Assembly: GCA_027490155.1 (NCBI GenBank)
Contig: JAIXYP010000060.1
Coordinates: forward strand, 1 to 64,000
Direction of reading: 5' to 3'
Length of the DNA: 64,000 nt
Source of the DNA: Cytophagaceae bacterium
GTDB lineage: Bacteria; Bacteroidota; Bacteroidia; Cytophagales; Flexibacteraceae
Numbering within the stretch: position 1 is the first letter of the stretch; each line of letters starts with the position of its first letter. A program made the translations under genes and the position numbers. Below are positions 1 to 10,100 of this stretch, in pieces. The notes beneath the pieces are model-generated. The model saw only the letters and a program-made list of their open reading frames with translations, was not told the origin of the DNA and made no database searches.

Positions 1-2
1 CC

Positions 3-125
3 ACTCAAAGCAGCAAACTGGTCAACTTGCGCCTGCGAGAAACGAATATCGAAGGTATTGGAGTGTTGGAGCATAAGGATTTAGAAACTATGTTAGTCAA
101 GGCGAATCTATACCTCAACACGTAA
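3..125 (+). CDS. 3' end of an unidentified gene
   Basis: An open frame enters from the left edge and ends at a TAA, giving about 40 C-terminal residues. The leucine spacing (LVNLRLRETNIEG, then L-x-H-x-D-L-E-x-M-L, then ANLYLNT) resembles the last turns of a leucine-rich repeat. Bacteroidota carry such repeats at the end of some secreted or cytochrome-domain proteins. The start and any catalytic domain lie outside the window, so no function is assigned. The 182 bases after the stop show nothing clear. Confidence 0.45.
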   Translation, partial: TQSSKLVNLRLRETNIEGIGVLEHKDLETMLVKANLYLNT

Positions 126-307
126 ATCTATCAAACCCTTTCCAAATGGAACCAAACCTTGGGCAAAAAATATTGGCTACTATGCCTATGGTATGGATAC
201 CCGCATTTGTCCGTACTTGAAAATCAGGCCAGAATAGCCAAATTGCGGCCCTGACAGTTGCCTCTGCGCTAGTCAGTACTTATTAGACCCGCCAAACCAC
301 CAAGCCA

Positions 308-1234
308 GTGCGCCAAATCCCTGCCGAAAGCCCCATTAATCTAAGCCAATACCAGCTGATAGACAGTGGGGATTACGAAAAACTAGAGCGGTTCGGGTCC
401 GTTGTCTTGGCACGGCCAGAGCCCCAGGCGATCTGGCCGAAAGCCTTGGGCGATGACGAATGGACCAAGTTGGCCCATGCTTGGTTCGAAAAAGATGCCA
501 AAAGCAACGAGAAGGGGCATTGGCACCTCATCAATTGGCCTCAAAACGCCCTAGATAGTTGGTGGATGGGCTACGAATACGAAGGGATCAAAATCACGAT
601 GAAGCTATGGCTCAGTAGCTTCAAACATGTTGGCATCTTCCCCGAACAAGCCGCCAACTGGGACTATATGATCAGGACGATCAGGGAAATGCAAGTAGGT
701 ACAGCCATGACTGACCCAATCAGCAAACCACGGGTGCTAAATTTATTTGGCTACACTGGGGCGGCCTCATTAGCTGCTTGCGCCGTCGGTGCAGAAGTCA
801 CGCACCTAGATGCCGTTAAACAAGTAGTGACCATCGCTCGCGAAAGTATGGAAGCTAGTCATCTGGATGGAATCAGGTGGGTGGTGGATGATGCCCTTAA
901 GTTTGTGAAGCGCGAACAACGTCGTGGTAATACATACCACGGGATCGTGCTCGACCCACCAGCATACGGACGTGGACCTGATGGTGAAAAATGGGTATTA
1001 GAAGATCATTTACAAGAGCTACTCATGGCTTGCCGTGACTTATTGGACCCTCAGTCCCACTTCCTGATCTTGAACCTTTACTCACTTGGGTTTTCGGCCT
1101 TAATCTCCGAAAGCTTAGGACGATCGATTTACACTGCCGAAAACACCGAACAGTCCGCTGGCGAACTGTACCTCGAGGATGATGGCAAACGAAGCCTACC
1201 ACTCGGCACCTTTTTGCGTGTGCGTAAGCGCTAA
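308..1234 (+). CDS. RlmI-like class I SAM-dependent methyltransferase
   Basis: Predicted cytoplasmic methyltransferase of 308 residues that would use S-adenosylmethionine, most likely on rRNA. The Rossmann core carries motif I NLFGYTG (residues 145-151), an acidic residue at the end of strand 2 (HLDAVK, about 167-172) and the motif DPPAYGRG (216-223). These are typical of the RlmI/RlmK family. The N-terminal 140 residues lack an obvious PUA domain, so this is a short, divergent member and the exact target base is not assigned. The start is GTG; no in-frame ATG precedes motif I closely enough to replace it. It converges with the sensor kinase gene, with 21 bases between the stops and no clear hairpin. 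Confidence 0.8.
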   Translation: MRQIPAESPINLSQYQLIDSGDYEKLERFGSVVLARPEPQAIWPKALGDDEWTKLAHAWFEKDAKSNEKGHWHLINWPQNALDSWWMGYEYEGIKITMKLWLSSFKHVGIFPEQAANWDYMIRTIREMQVGTAMTDPISKPRVLNLFGYTGAASLAACAVGAEVTHLDAVKQVVTIARESMEASHLDGIRWVVDDALKFVKREQRRGNTYHGIVLDPPAYGRGPDGEKWVLEDHLQELLMACRDLLDPQSHFLILNLYSLGFSALISESLGRSIYTAENTEQSAGELYLEDDGKRSLPLGTFLRVRKR

Positions 1235-1255
1235 TATGCAGGTCGCTTTTTGATC

Positions 1256-4200
1256 TTATTCGTATATCTGCCCCCCAGCATCAGGGTTCTCAACCAACGG
1301 AAGCTCCACGAAAAAGGTAGTCCCTTGTCCTTGAGTAGTCCTGAATGTGATACTACCACCAGCATGGTTTATGCCACGCTTGGCAACGGCCAGTCCAATG
1401 CCAGATCCACCACTTTTAGTACTGAAGTTCGGGATAAAGACCTTACTCCTGATATCATCTGGGATGCCGTTACCATTATCGCTGAAGGTAATGATCACAG
1501 TAGATTGCGGAGTAGTTGCAAGGGTTATACGGAGTTTGGCCTGACGATCATCAGGTACAGCTTGCAACGCATTCAGGACTAGGTTTGTGAAGATCCGGGA
1601 CATCAGACGATTATCTGCCTGTACCCAGAAATGGCCCGGCTGTATTTCCATCTGAAGATCATGCTCGGTGTCAGTTTGGTATAAATTTGTTGTATTGCGC
1701 AGGACTTGTGCCACATCAAACACCTCGTTTTTAGGTACAGGCATTTTGGCAAAGGTAGAGAAGCTGGTAGCAATATCGTTGAGGTTTTCTACCTGGGTCA
1801 AGAGGGTTTTGATGCTACGATCAAGCAGGTTAGGTACGTTAGGGTTGTTACTATCTATCGCCTTCTGAAGGTACTGCAGCGTGAGCTTCATCGGCGTTAG
1901 CGGATTTTTGATCTCATGTGCCACTTGCTGGGCCATTTCGCGCCAAGCACTTTCTTTTTCGGAGGCTGATAAGGCCTCGCGGCTAGCCTCAAGCTTCAGT
2001 AGCATTTTGTTATACTCATTGATCAGGAGTCCGATTTCGTCACGCGTGCGCCACTCAAGCCTTGTGTTGCTCTGGAGACTAGTCCTGCGGAGGCGATTGG
2101 TTATCAGCTTGAGAGGCACAACAAGCTGCTGGCTCACATAATAGCTCAGGGCCAAGAAAATCAAGAAAACAGCCGTAAAGATCCTGAGTAGGCTAAAGAC
2201 CACATCCGTAATCTGGTGATTAAGCTCGCTGCCACTATCAAAATAAGGTATGCTCAGGATGGCAATTGGCTTACCTGTTTCGTTATGGAAAACAGGGACA
2301 TAGGCTGATTTAAAGGTCAACCGACCGACATATTCAGTCTCTAACGTATTGGCCTGCCGATTTTCGAGCAATTGTGACCATGCTCGCGGATTGATGTACG
2401 GTTCCAGCAATTGCTTTTCGTATATACTTGGCTGGCTAGTACTGATTAGGTGTCCATCGATCCCGAAGAGGTTGATGTCCTGCCCAGTATTGCGTGATAC
2501 CTGGCCTATTTGGTCCGTTAGGCTATTGAGAGCCAAACTACCTTGTAGGTATTGCTGTACGTCAGGTCCAAGATTGTTTACGGCATCCTCAGTGTGCTTG
2601 ATGAAACTTGTGTATAGATCATCCCTGTACGAATTGCCGATCACGGACAAGATCAGAATTGTGGCAAGTAACAGTGGCAAAAAGAAGGCAGCGTTGAGGA
2701 AAAGTTGAATCTTGGTCGAAAGCAGCATCTGGGTGTTCTGGTACCTCAGGTAAATAAAATAACCCAGAACCAAGGTTAGGATATAGGATATCAGGATAAA
2801 GAACAGAAACGCAAAAGCATTGATCAGCTGCTTAATCGGAAACAAGACACTAGTCACAACCACCGTCTTTTTGTCGGCCCCTATCACACCAAGATGGTGC
2901 TGCCCATCGGCATTCTCGACCCCTATGGTGTAGAAATTAGGATCCTGGAGGAGGCTCCTGTCAAAATTGCGGTCATAGTTTTGTGAACCAAAGGCATAAA
3001 TCAGGTCCTGATCGGCAAAAATAGCATAGCTATAGACCCGATTCTGGAGGGCAGACCCTTGCCTGCGGTCCACAAGTAGTTGGGGATAGACTGTACTTTG
3101 GGAAATACGCTTGAGCTTGACATCGAGAACAATAGATCCAACCTCAACACTATCCTTTACGAGCGGGACGAAACACAAATAGCGTTTAAAGACATTACGG
3201 TTCAGCTCATTTAGGAAATATAGGCGTGGATAGGGGGTTGCGTATGTTGGTTTGTTGTAGGTGGATAGCAGTTTAGCATATTCACCAGAAGGAGCATCTT
3301 GTTGCTCAAGGGCTGCACCTACGCTGTTATAAAGCGTGATGTTAATGTCATATTTGTTGAAGTAGGGGTCAAGATGTGCCCGCTGTATCTTCTGGATTAC
3401 CAGCTCCTTGTTACTAAATGGGTCTATCATCCTGTTGAGGATAAAGTCATCTTGGGTGATTTTATCCCGCATTTGGTGCAGAAGCTGCTCAGCAATGGCG
3501 TCATTGTCATTCAGGAGCTGATTGGCAAACTGATGCTTGGCTGAGATTGACTTTTCGCGGACCAATTCGCGTTGAGCCAAACCAGCAGAGATCGCACAGA
3601 CTGCAGCACACAAAAAGTAGTAGATAAAGGTCTGGTACCGCTGCTCAGCCACATACTTTGGCAGCTTGAACCTGATCACGATAATGTAGTAACCCAAAAG
3701 TAGCGGAATGGCATACCAATGGAAAATAGGCCTGTAAAGCCAAAAGGTAGATCCGTAAGCCAAGGTTGCGATGGCTGCCGCACCATAGATGATTGGTTGA
3801 TCGTAGCCGTTGATCTTGAGGTAGAGCCGCACCAGCGTATGGCTAAACAAAAAATAGTTGGTCGCAATCAACAGAAATACAACCAAGGCCAATATCCGCC
3901 AGAAGCTGATACTAAGTGTCGCATTCAGGTCTAAAGTCCAGGTGCTATCGCTGAATAACAGTTGCGAACCAATCATCATCGCGAGCTGGGCCGCATAACC
4001 CGCTAGCACGATCAGGACAGACTGAAAGAGCCGTACCATAGCTGGCCTATGTCGAAGTTTGTCATAAGCGGAGGAGGCAAAGAGGTACCTGAATATATAA
4101 CCCAGCAATAAGGCGCCAATCAGCAGGTTCACAGCAAGGTCGCCAAGACTAAGAGGCGGCAGCTCAGCATTTACTATTGTATTGTCGAACAAGGTGGTTG

Positions 4201-5071
4201 TCAGCATTGTGCTAGGGAAACCAGCCCAAAACATCAACAACCTTAGGGATCCGAAGCAGGCTACCAGCACTGCCAAGCCAAGGACAATTTGCCTACGTGC
4301 CACCAAGGTTTGCAACACCAGTCGACAAAGCCACCATGACAAAAACACAACTGCCATAGACAGTAGGATAAGCATAATGTATCGCGCATTGTCAGGGGTG
4401 TAACCATGCTCACTTGCCAAAAACACCGAAAACAGGAACGTTCCATCAGCTAGTGTGACAATGCTTTGTTGATCAGAAAGTCTGTTAACTGTGGCGCCGA
4501 GATAGTTGAAAGCTGTAAAAGTCCAGCCACTGATCAGGTACTTGTTGCTGATCGAGAAGCGATGAAAAATTGGCACCACCGACACCACCGAATAAATTGT
4601 CGGCCCAATTGTATCCTCTGTCTTGATCATCAGGTAGCGCATATTGCGCTGCCAGACTAAACGATGCTTAAACCGCTCGGCCATCGACTGCTCAGGCGGG
4701 ACAATGTGGGCATCGGTCCAGTGCCAGAGCTTGCCATCTATAAGTAGCATAGAGGGAGTGGTTGCTAGGCCGTTGAGCATCTCTCGGCTGATCCTTAGTG
4801 TCTTTTTGTTTGACTTGGCTTCAAGGACAACTTGGTGGATATAATCAAGCGCTCGCTGATTATGTACCTCAGCTTCTGCAACCCTATCCCGAATCTGTTG
4901 CTGCAATGAGCCCTGAAGCACCGCCAAAGCAGGTTCCTTATTACGGTGGTCAAGCAGAAAGTAGAGCGACACGGCTGCAACCAAACAGGCTAGGCCAAGC
5001 ACAAGGCTACCCGGGCCAGACCAAAAGTCTCGCAAACGTCTGTTAAGCAGGGCCGAGTAGGATAAAAACAT
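1256..5071 (-). CDS. Giant NtrY-like membrane sensor histidine kinase
   Basis: Inner-membrane sensor kinase of 1,271 residues, more than twice the usual length. A membrane helix near residues 20-40 is followed by an extracytoplasmic segment, a cluster of roughly eight helices (about 225-500), a second extracytoplasmic region, two helices near 750-830, another outer loop and a last helix near 950-975. The cytoplasmic part has a HAMP-like stretch, a HisKA box AHEIKNPLTPM with His1052, an N box NLVLNALQA near 1163, DNGNGIP near 1198 and STKSGGSGIGLA near 1217, so all kinase motifs are intact. The HEIKNPLTPM form matches NtrY-type kinases. No response regulator lies nearby, so its partner and ligand are unknown. 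It lies 104 bases downstream of the GT2 gene on the same strand. Confidence 0.88.
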   Translation of the reverse strand: MFLSYSALLNRRLRDFWSGPGSLVLGLACLVAAVSLYFLLDHRNKEPALAVLQGSLQQQIRDRVAEAEVHNQRALDYIHQVVLEAKSNKKTLRISREMLNGLATTPSMLLIDGKLWHWTDAHIVPPEQSMAERFKHRLVWQRNMRYLMIKTEDTIGPTIYSVVSVVPIFHRFSISNKYLISGWTFTAFNYLGATVNRLSDQQSIVTLADGTFLFSVFLASEHGYTPDNARYIMLILLSMAVVFLSWWLCRLVLQTLVARRQIVLGLAVLVACFGSLRLLMFWAGFPSTMLTTTLFDNTIVNAELPPLSLGDLAVNLLIGALLLGYIFRYLFASSAYDKLRHRPAMVRLFQSVLIVLAGYAAQLAMMIGSQLLFSDSTWTLDLNATLSISFWRILALVVFLLIATNYFLFSHTLVRLYLKINGYDQPIIYGAAAIATLAYGSTFWLYRPIFHWYAIPLLLGYYIIVIRFKLPKYVAEQRYQTFIYYFLCAAVCAISAGLAQRELVREKSISAKHQFANQLLNDNDAIAEQLLHQMRDKITQDDFILNRMIDPFSNKELVIQKIQRAHLDPYFNKYDINITLYNSVGAALEQQDAPSGEYAKLLSTYNKPTYATPYPRLYFLNELNRNVFKRYLCFVPLVKDSVEVGSIVLDVKLKRISQSTVYPQLLVDRRQGSALQNRVYSYAIFADQDLIYAFGSQNYDRNFDRSLLQDPNFYTIGVENADGQHHLGVIGADKKTVVVTSVLFPIKQLINAFAFLFFILISYILTLVLGYFIYLRYQNTQMLLSTKIQLFLNAAFFLPLLLATILILSVIGNSYRDDLYTSFIKHTEDAVNNLGPDVQQYLQGSLALNSLTDQIGQVSRNTGQDINLFGIDGHLISTSQPSIYEKQLLEPYINPRAWSQLLENRQANTLETEYVGRLTFKSAYVPVFHNETGKPIAILSIPYFDSGSELNHQITDVVFSLLRIFTAVFLIFLALSYYVSQQLVVPLKLITNRLRRTSLQSNTRLEWRTRDEIGLLINEYNKMLLKLEASREALSASEKESAWREMAQQVAHEIKNPLTPMKLTLQYLQKAIDSNNPNVPNLLDRSIKTLLTQVENLNDIATSFSTFAKMPVPKNEVFDVAQVLRNTTNLYQTDTEHDLQMEIQPGHFWVQADNRLMSRIFTNLVLNALQAVPDDRQAKLRITLATTPQSTVIITFSDNGNGIPDDIRSKVFIPNFSTKSGGSGIGLAVAKRGINHAGGSITFRTTQGQGTTFFVELPLVENPDAGGQIYE

Positions 5072-5175
5072 CTGAGGCTAAAGTAAGGGCAGAAATGGCT
5101 AGGTTGTTATCCCCCCGCCTTGCTTTGATACCAATATCAAGCCAAAAAAGGTATCTAAGTTCTTAGACCCATGTT

Positions 5176-6273
5176 TTACAGATCTGAAAAGCGCCTTACT
5201 CCTTCAAGAAAGTAGCGATAAACGATACTAAATTGGCCTATCCCCGGCAACTTGAGTGCCATTGGCTCGGGCCGGATCTGCCGTCGAACCTTTCGGTAAT
5301 GTCCCAAGGAAGCATAAAAAGCAAAATGTGCTCTCACGATGGCCCAGCAGTCTTGAGGCTTTCCGCTGAGCAGAAACTTGATCCCCGCCACACCATCTAG
5401 ATTGAGCCTCACCATAATGACTGGAATCAGATCTTTGGCTGGCAGATTCTTGTAGAGGAGGAGTAGGCCGTTTCTGAAGTTGAGGTAGGTTTTTCGAGGG
5501 TTGGACTTGTGTAAAGTCCCGCCACCCACATGATATACCATTGCACTAGGAACAACCCAAACCTGCCGACCCTTGTGCCCTAGACGCCAACAAAGGTCAA
5601 TCTCTTCCATGTGGGCGAAGAAAAACTCATCTAGTCCCCCGACGGATTTATAGTCCTCTGTCCGGATCAGCATACAGGCACCTGTTGCCCAAAAAATCTG
5701 GATAGCGTTGTCATATTGACCTAGGTCCTTTTCACATGTATCAAACAAGCGGCCACGGCAATAGGGGTAGCCCAGCTGGTCAATAAATCCACCTGAGGCC
5801 CCAGCGAACTCGAAGTGATCTAGGGCGGCAACGCTCAAGATTTTGGGTTGACAGGCAGCGACTGCGGGGTTGGCCTTCAGGAAGTCCATCATAGGTACTA
5901 GCCAACCAGCTGGTGTTTCAACGTCTGAGTTAAGCAAAACAACATAAGGATAGGGACATTGCGCTATCGCTCTGTTATAGCCCCCACTAAAGCCGTGATT
6001 TGCACCTAAATCCAAGATACGGACTTCTGAGAACCTTGGCTCAGAAGCCAACCAGGCAAGGCTCCCATCTGTACTCCCATTGTCAGCAACCACCACCTCA
6101 GCTATGGCAGAATGGGCCACAACTCCGTCCAGATACGTTTGGAGGAATCGAAGCCCATTATAATTTAGGATGATGACTGCAACCTCTAAATCTGGCTTGG
6201 CAGCCCAAGACTTCGAGGTTGCAGTTTGAGGTGCTGATTGACCCATTCGAATTGTCGGATTGAAAGCCGGCAA
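5176..6273 (-). CDS. GT2 family glycosyltransferase (rhamnosyltransferase-like)
   Basis: Predicted inverting GT-A glycosyltransferase of 365 residues for surface polysaccharide or lipopolysaccharide. It shows the nucleotide-binding entry VAVIILNYNG (about 30-39), VADNGSTDGS (about 60-69), a DxD-like LNSDVE (about 113-118), ATGACMLIR and the acceptor-side EEIDLCWR motif. This arrangement is typical of rhamnosyltransferase-like GT2 enzymes such as the WbbL group. The C-terminal 80 residues are basic and partly hydrophobic, suggesting peripheral membrane contact. It starts 17 bases after ybaB and is probably cotranscribed with it. Donor and acceptor cannot be read from sequence. Confidence 0.85.
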   Translation of the reverse strand: MPAFNPTIRMGQSAPQTATSKSWAAKPDLEVAVIILNYNGLRFLQTYLDGVVAHSAIAEVVVADNGSTDGSLAWLASEPRFSEVRILDLGANHGFSGGYNRAIAQCPYPYVVLLNSDVETPAGWLVPMMDFLKANPAVAACQPKILSVAALDHFEFAGASGGFIDQLGYPYCRGRLFDTCEKDLGQYDNAIQIFWATGACMLIRTEDYKSVGGLDEFFFAHMEEIDLCWRLGHKGRQVWVVPSAMVYHVGGGTLHKSNPRKTYLNFRNGLLLLYKNLPAKDLIPVIMVRLNLDGVAGIKFLLSGKPQDCWAIVRAHFAFYASLGHYRKVRRQIRPEPMALKLPGIGQFSIVYRYFLEGVRRFSDL

Positions 6274-6290
6274 GATGCCGATAAATGCGT

Positions 6291-6626
6291 CTAGCCTAGC
6301 ATGGAGCCAAGATCAAACCCTGGGATATTGGGTAAGAGGCCTTCGGTCTCTTGCTTGATGCGTAAGGAAACATTGGCCTTGACCGTAACGATTGCTTCGT
6401 TAGTGGCCAATACGATCAGGTCACTTAGTTGCTCCGCATCTCCTGACTGAAACAACTCTGGCGAAATCACAAGGTCCACCAGCTGGCCATCGCCGTCAAC
6501 AGTGACAGAAACAAGGCCGCCTGCTGACGTTGCTGAAGCGCGCATATTTTGCTGATCAGCACGGACTGCCTCTAGTTTGGTTTTGGCTTCACGGGCTTTA
6601 CCCATGATGTTTAGCATATCGAACAT
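6291..6626 (-). CDS. YbaB/EbfC nucleoid-associated protein
   Basis: Small DNA-binding protein of 111 residues, the normal length of the YbaB/EbfC family, which forms tweezer-like dimers on the nucleoid. The first 40 residues form the expected amphipathic helix (MFDMLNIMGKAREAKTKLEA). A central sheet follows with VSVTVDGDGQLVDLVISPEL, and then a C-terminal helix. In many bacteria ybaB sits in dnaX-ybaB-recR; here it is instead first in a pair with a glycosyltransferase. An exact TAnnTTTG promoter element lies about 85 bases upstream. Confidence 0.9.
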   Translation of the reverse strand: MFDMLNIMGKAREAKTKLEAVRADQQNMRASATSAGGLVSVTVDGDGQLVDLVISPELFQSGDAEQLSDLIVLATNEAIVTVKANVSLRIKQETEGLLPNIPGFDLGSMLG

Positions 6627-7152
6627 AGTTGGTTGGGTGATGACGTGTGTCTAGTGCGAGGTATGACCCTATGTCATACACTAGCACAATCTTTTTGATG
6701 TCATCTGATGCAAATATAAGTCAGATGTGGCCTTCAACAGTACGGAATGCCTTCAGTTCGACTCCAAAAAGGGCAGCTTATAAATCACACCGTAAAACCT
6801 TATTATCATACGTCCTTACTATTCCTCTAGCACTGAAGGAAGGCACACAAACAAGTCCTTTCAAACGGATCTAGAATGCAGGTAAAGAGGCACCATTTCG
6901 CTCAAAACATCTCCAAAACCCTTCCAGTTAATACCCATTAGTTAAAATAAGTATCAATACTACCGGATTGGGCCAGGTTTTTGGTACTTTTACAAGTCTA
7001 CACCACCAATTAACCTTCCAAACAAACCTAGTCACCTCTGCGCTTCCAGCGTCGGATGGTACATGCGTGTTTGTGTCAGTATGTCGGTGGTTTACGACTA
7101 CCACACTACCCTATTGTCCTGAAGGTGTCTAAACCAACATGGAAAACCTAGG
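6627..7152. other. 526-base divergent intergenic region
   Basis: Separates ybaB from the giant repeat gene. Besides the ybaB promoter it holds TACTTTTA at 6985-6992 on the plus strand (7 of 8 to TAnnTTTG), a weak candidate for the giant gene's promoter that would give a leader of about 150 bases. The leader contains a short out-of-frame ATG at 7139. No RNA gene, repeat or convincing open frame was found. Confidence 0.4.
6711..6718 (-). promoter_or_regulatory. Putative -7 promoter element for ybaB-GT2
   Basis: On the minus strand the bases read TATATTTG, an exact match to the Bacteroidota TAnnTTTG element. A TTG triplet lies 16 bases further upstream, closer than the usual 19, so the -33 element is only partial. 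Transcription would begin around 6705, giving a leader of about 80 bases before ybaB. Confidence 0.45.
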
Positions 7153-10100
7153 GTGCCAAACCTGTCCGAATTGAAAAACACCATTACCAGTCCTCTTAGA
7201 ATGACTACGAACCTGAACAGCAACCCCGTTGCATGTTGTCATAAGCTTACCTCCTCCGACAACAAATTAGCCCAAGCTCCTAATCCGCCATCCTTAGGAT
7301 TTGCCGGCAAAACCCTGAGATCCTTAGCGATCCTGTGTTTTGGTCTGCTCGCTATTTTGGTATCCTCTCTCCCATCCTTCGCCCAAACAACTTATACCTG
7401 GGCCAGCACCTCTGCAGGCGGTTCATGGGCAACAGGCACAAACTGGACCCCAACCAGATCATCTCCTGCCAATAACGATGTCTTGGTCTTCAATGTGAGC
7501 AGCAACGTCACGATCACTGCCATCCCTACCCAAACTATTGGGCGACTTAGGGTTACTGGTTCTGGTGTCGTTACCCTTCAGTCTTCTGGCAACATTACCC
7601 TAACAGTGCAAGCAGGTGGCACGAGCCCTCAGGTTGATCTAGCTGCTGGTGGAATAATCGTCAACGGCATCACGAGCAACACTATAAATCTATCGGTTGC
7701 TAATGGAAATACAATAAGGACTACCACAGGAACCTCCTTGGCCTTCACCAACCTTGCAACGTTGACCAACAATGGGGTGACCTTTACACAAAACGGGGTC
7801 ATTTTTGACTTCCAATCTGGCTCAGCATACACCCACGCTGTCAATCAGGGCACCATACCTGTCGGCACATGGAACGCCAATAGTACTGTCTCTTTAACCA
7901 GCATGACTAACGGCAATGGCTCAGGCCTTGCTAACATTGGTAACATCAATCAGGCTTTTGGAAATCTAACAGTCGCCTGCTCCCAAACAACTGACCTCTC
8001 CTTGAACGTGAACTCCTCGTTTTCGGTTGCAGGAACATTTTTGGTCAACGGAAATACCTCAGGGTCAGCTGGCACCCAATACAATGGTAATGGCACTCGC
8101 TATGCACTAAAGTTAGTATCGTCTGTATCAGGTGGAAGTGTGACCATCAGCCTAAATCATGTAACCTTAACTGGCTCGACCAATGTCTGTTTGGTGGTAT
8201 TTTCGGATGCACCAGCCTCTGGCGGCAATTCGGTGACGGTGAACGTTACCGGTACCATCACTCTGGGCAATAACAGCAACCAAGCACGGTTGATTTTCGT
8301 CGGTAACACAGCCCCTGCAACCATTACCTGTACAGGCACATCCTTAACCAATATCGGCAATAATAGCACCTTAGTTTTTTTAGACCACGGCAACCTGCTA
8401 AACGGCTGTAACGTGAATGTTACAATGCTTAGCAGCATTTCCACCTCAACTTCGTCAAGCCAATTTTGGCCACTTAGGGCCTATGCAAACTCTTCATCCA
8501 ACGGAAGTAGCAATAGCGTCCTCAATGCAACCATCGGCTCTTTTACAACCCCTTGCACAATTACCAACCAAGGCACAAGTGGATTTAACATCCTAGCCCA
8601 AAATAGCGGTAGTGCGGCTAGCCAGTCCAATAACCAGGTCACGTTTAACGTCTATGGCAATGTGGTCCAGAACTCAGGTACGCCTACTATCACGGTCAAC
8701 CCAACTGATAGAGCCGACGCTAACCGTCAGGTAGCAACACTAAATATCTACCAAACAACTGGAGGTCTTAATGGAAACTTGACTATCAGTAGCGGCAACT
8801 TTATTATGGGTCAAAACAACAATGTTTTGGCATCGAACGGCAACCGTTCCTTCCTCAATGTGGAGGGCAACATCTCTGGCGGCACCATAACCAGCAGTAA
8901 CAACCGACTCAATATGGTTGGCCAAGTTAGGCTTTTTGGCCCTGCTAGTAGATTGGCCACAACTGGCACTCTAAATCTTAGCAATGCGATTGATCTCATT
9001 ATAGACAATGGTGTTGGCAACAGCACCACATTGGATAATACGGTAAACCTTAATTCTGGTTTTAGTTACCTCAAACTAACTTCGGGTAACCTGAATCTGA
9101 ATGCCAAAACTTTTTCTGTTGCAGCAAACACTTGGGTTTTCAAGTCCCTAGGCACGGTCTCTGCCACGCCCAGCTACACTGCTCCAATTAACTACCATTA
9201 TAGTGGTACAACTACCACAGGGCCAGAGCTCAGCACCAGTTTAAATACAGGTACTATCGTGGTTGCGAGTGGTGCCAATATCACATCAGGCGGGAACTTT
9301 AGGTTTCAGACACGATTTGTGAACAAGGGTACCTTTACGCAGTCAACGTCTTTCACCACTACCTCTGTTAATGGTGTTACCCTTACTGATAGCGCTGCTG
9401 CCGGCACAAGTACCACCTTCGGACAACTTGCTACACTTAACACGAGCGGAGGTAACTGGTGGGTCAACGACCTATCTTTTACAGTTGCCGGCAACTGGTC
9501 AACCTCGCAAACAGGAGGTTCAATAGGTTTGCACTTCATTAAAGGTAATACTGTATCGTCTAGAACGGTTAATGTGGTCGGTAACTTCACGATCGGCGCC
9601 GGTACGTATTTTGATATGACGGGAAATACCACCCCAACCCTTACAAGTAGTGGCCCTGATCACTCGTTAGTAGTTGGAGGCAACTTTACCTACAACAATG
9701 GCAATGACCTTTGCCGTTTTGTATATATCAATGGTAACTTTTTGCAAGCCGTCAACTTAACAATTGGCGGAACGGGATCCTCGGCATTTGGAGTTAGCTC
9801 AATTACCAGCACCACCAACCTTACATTAAAGAATCTAAGCTTTACTGGTGTCGGTTCAGTTGCAAGCAGTAATGTCACTTGTAATATCTATGGTTCAGTG
9901 TCCAACACCGCAACGACTAATGTTACAATCAGCGGTGGGAGAATGAACTTTTTAGGAGGGCCATATAGCTTTACTCAGAATCTAGGTACTGCAAATGGTG
10001 GAACATTGTCATTGTTCAATGTCACGATGGAAGGTTCAGGAACGGTAGTCAACATGCTTCAGAACATATCAATAAGTGGCACCGGAACATCTGACCTTTG

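Noticed and set aside
6745-6770. GTTCGACTCC resembling a tRNA T-arm
   Set aside because: No matching acceptor stem, anticodon arm or D-arm can be folded around it.
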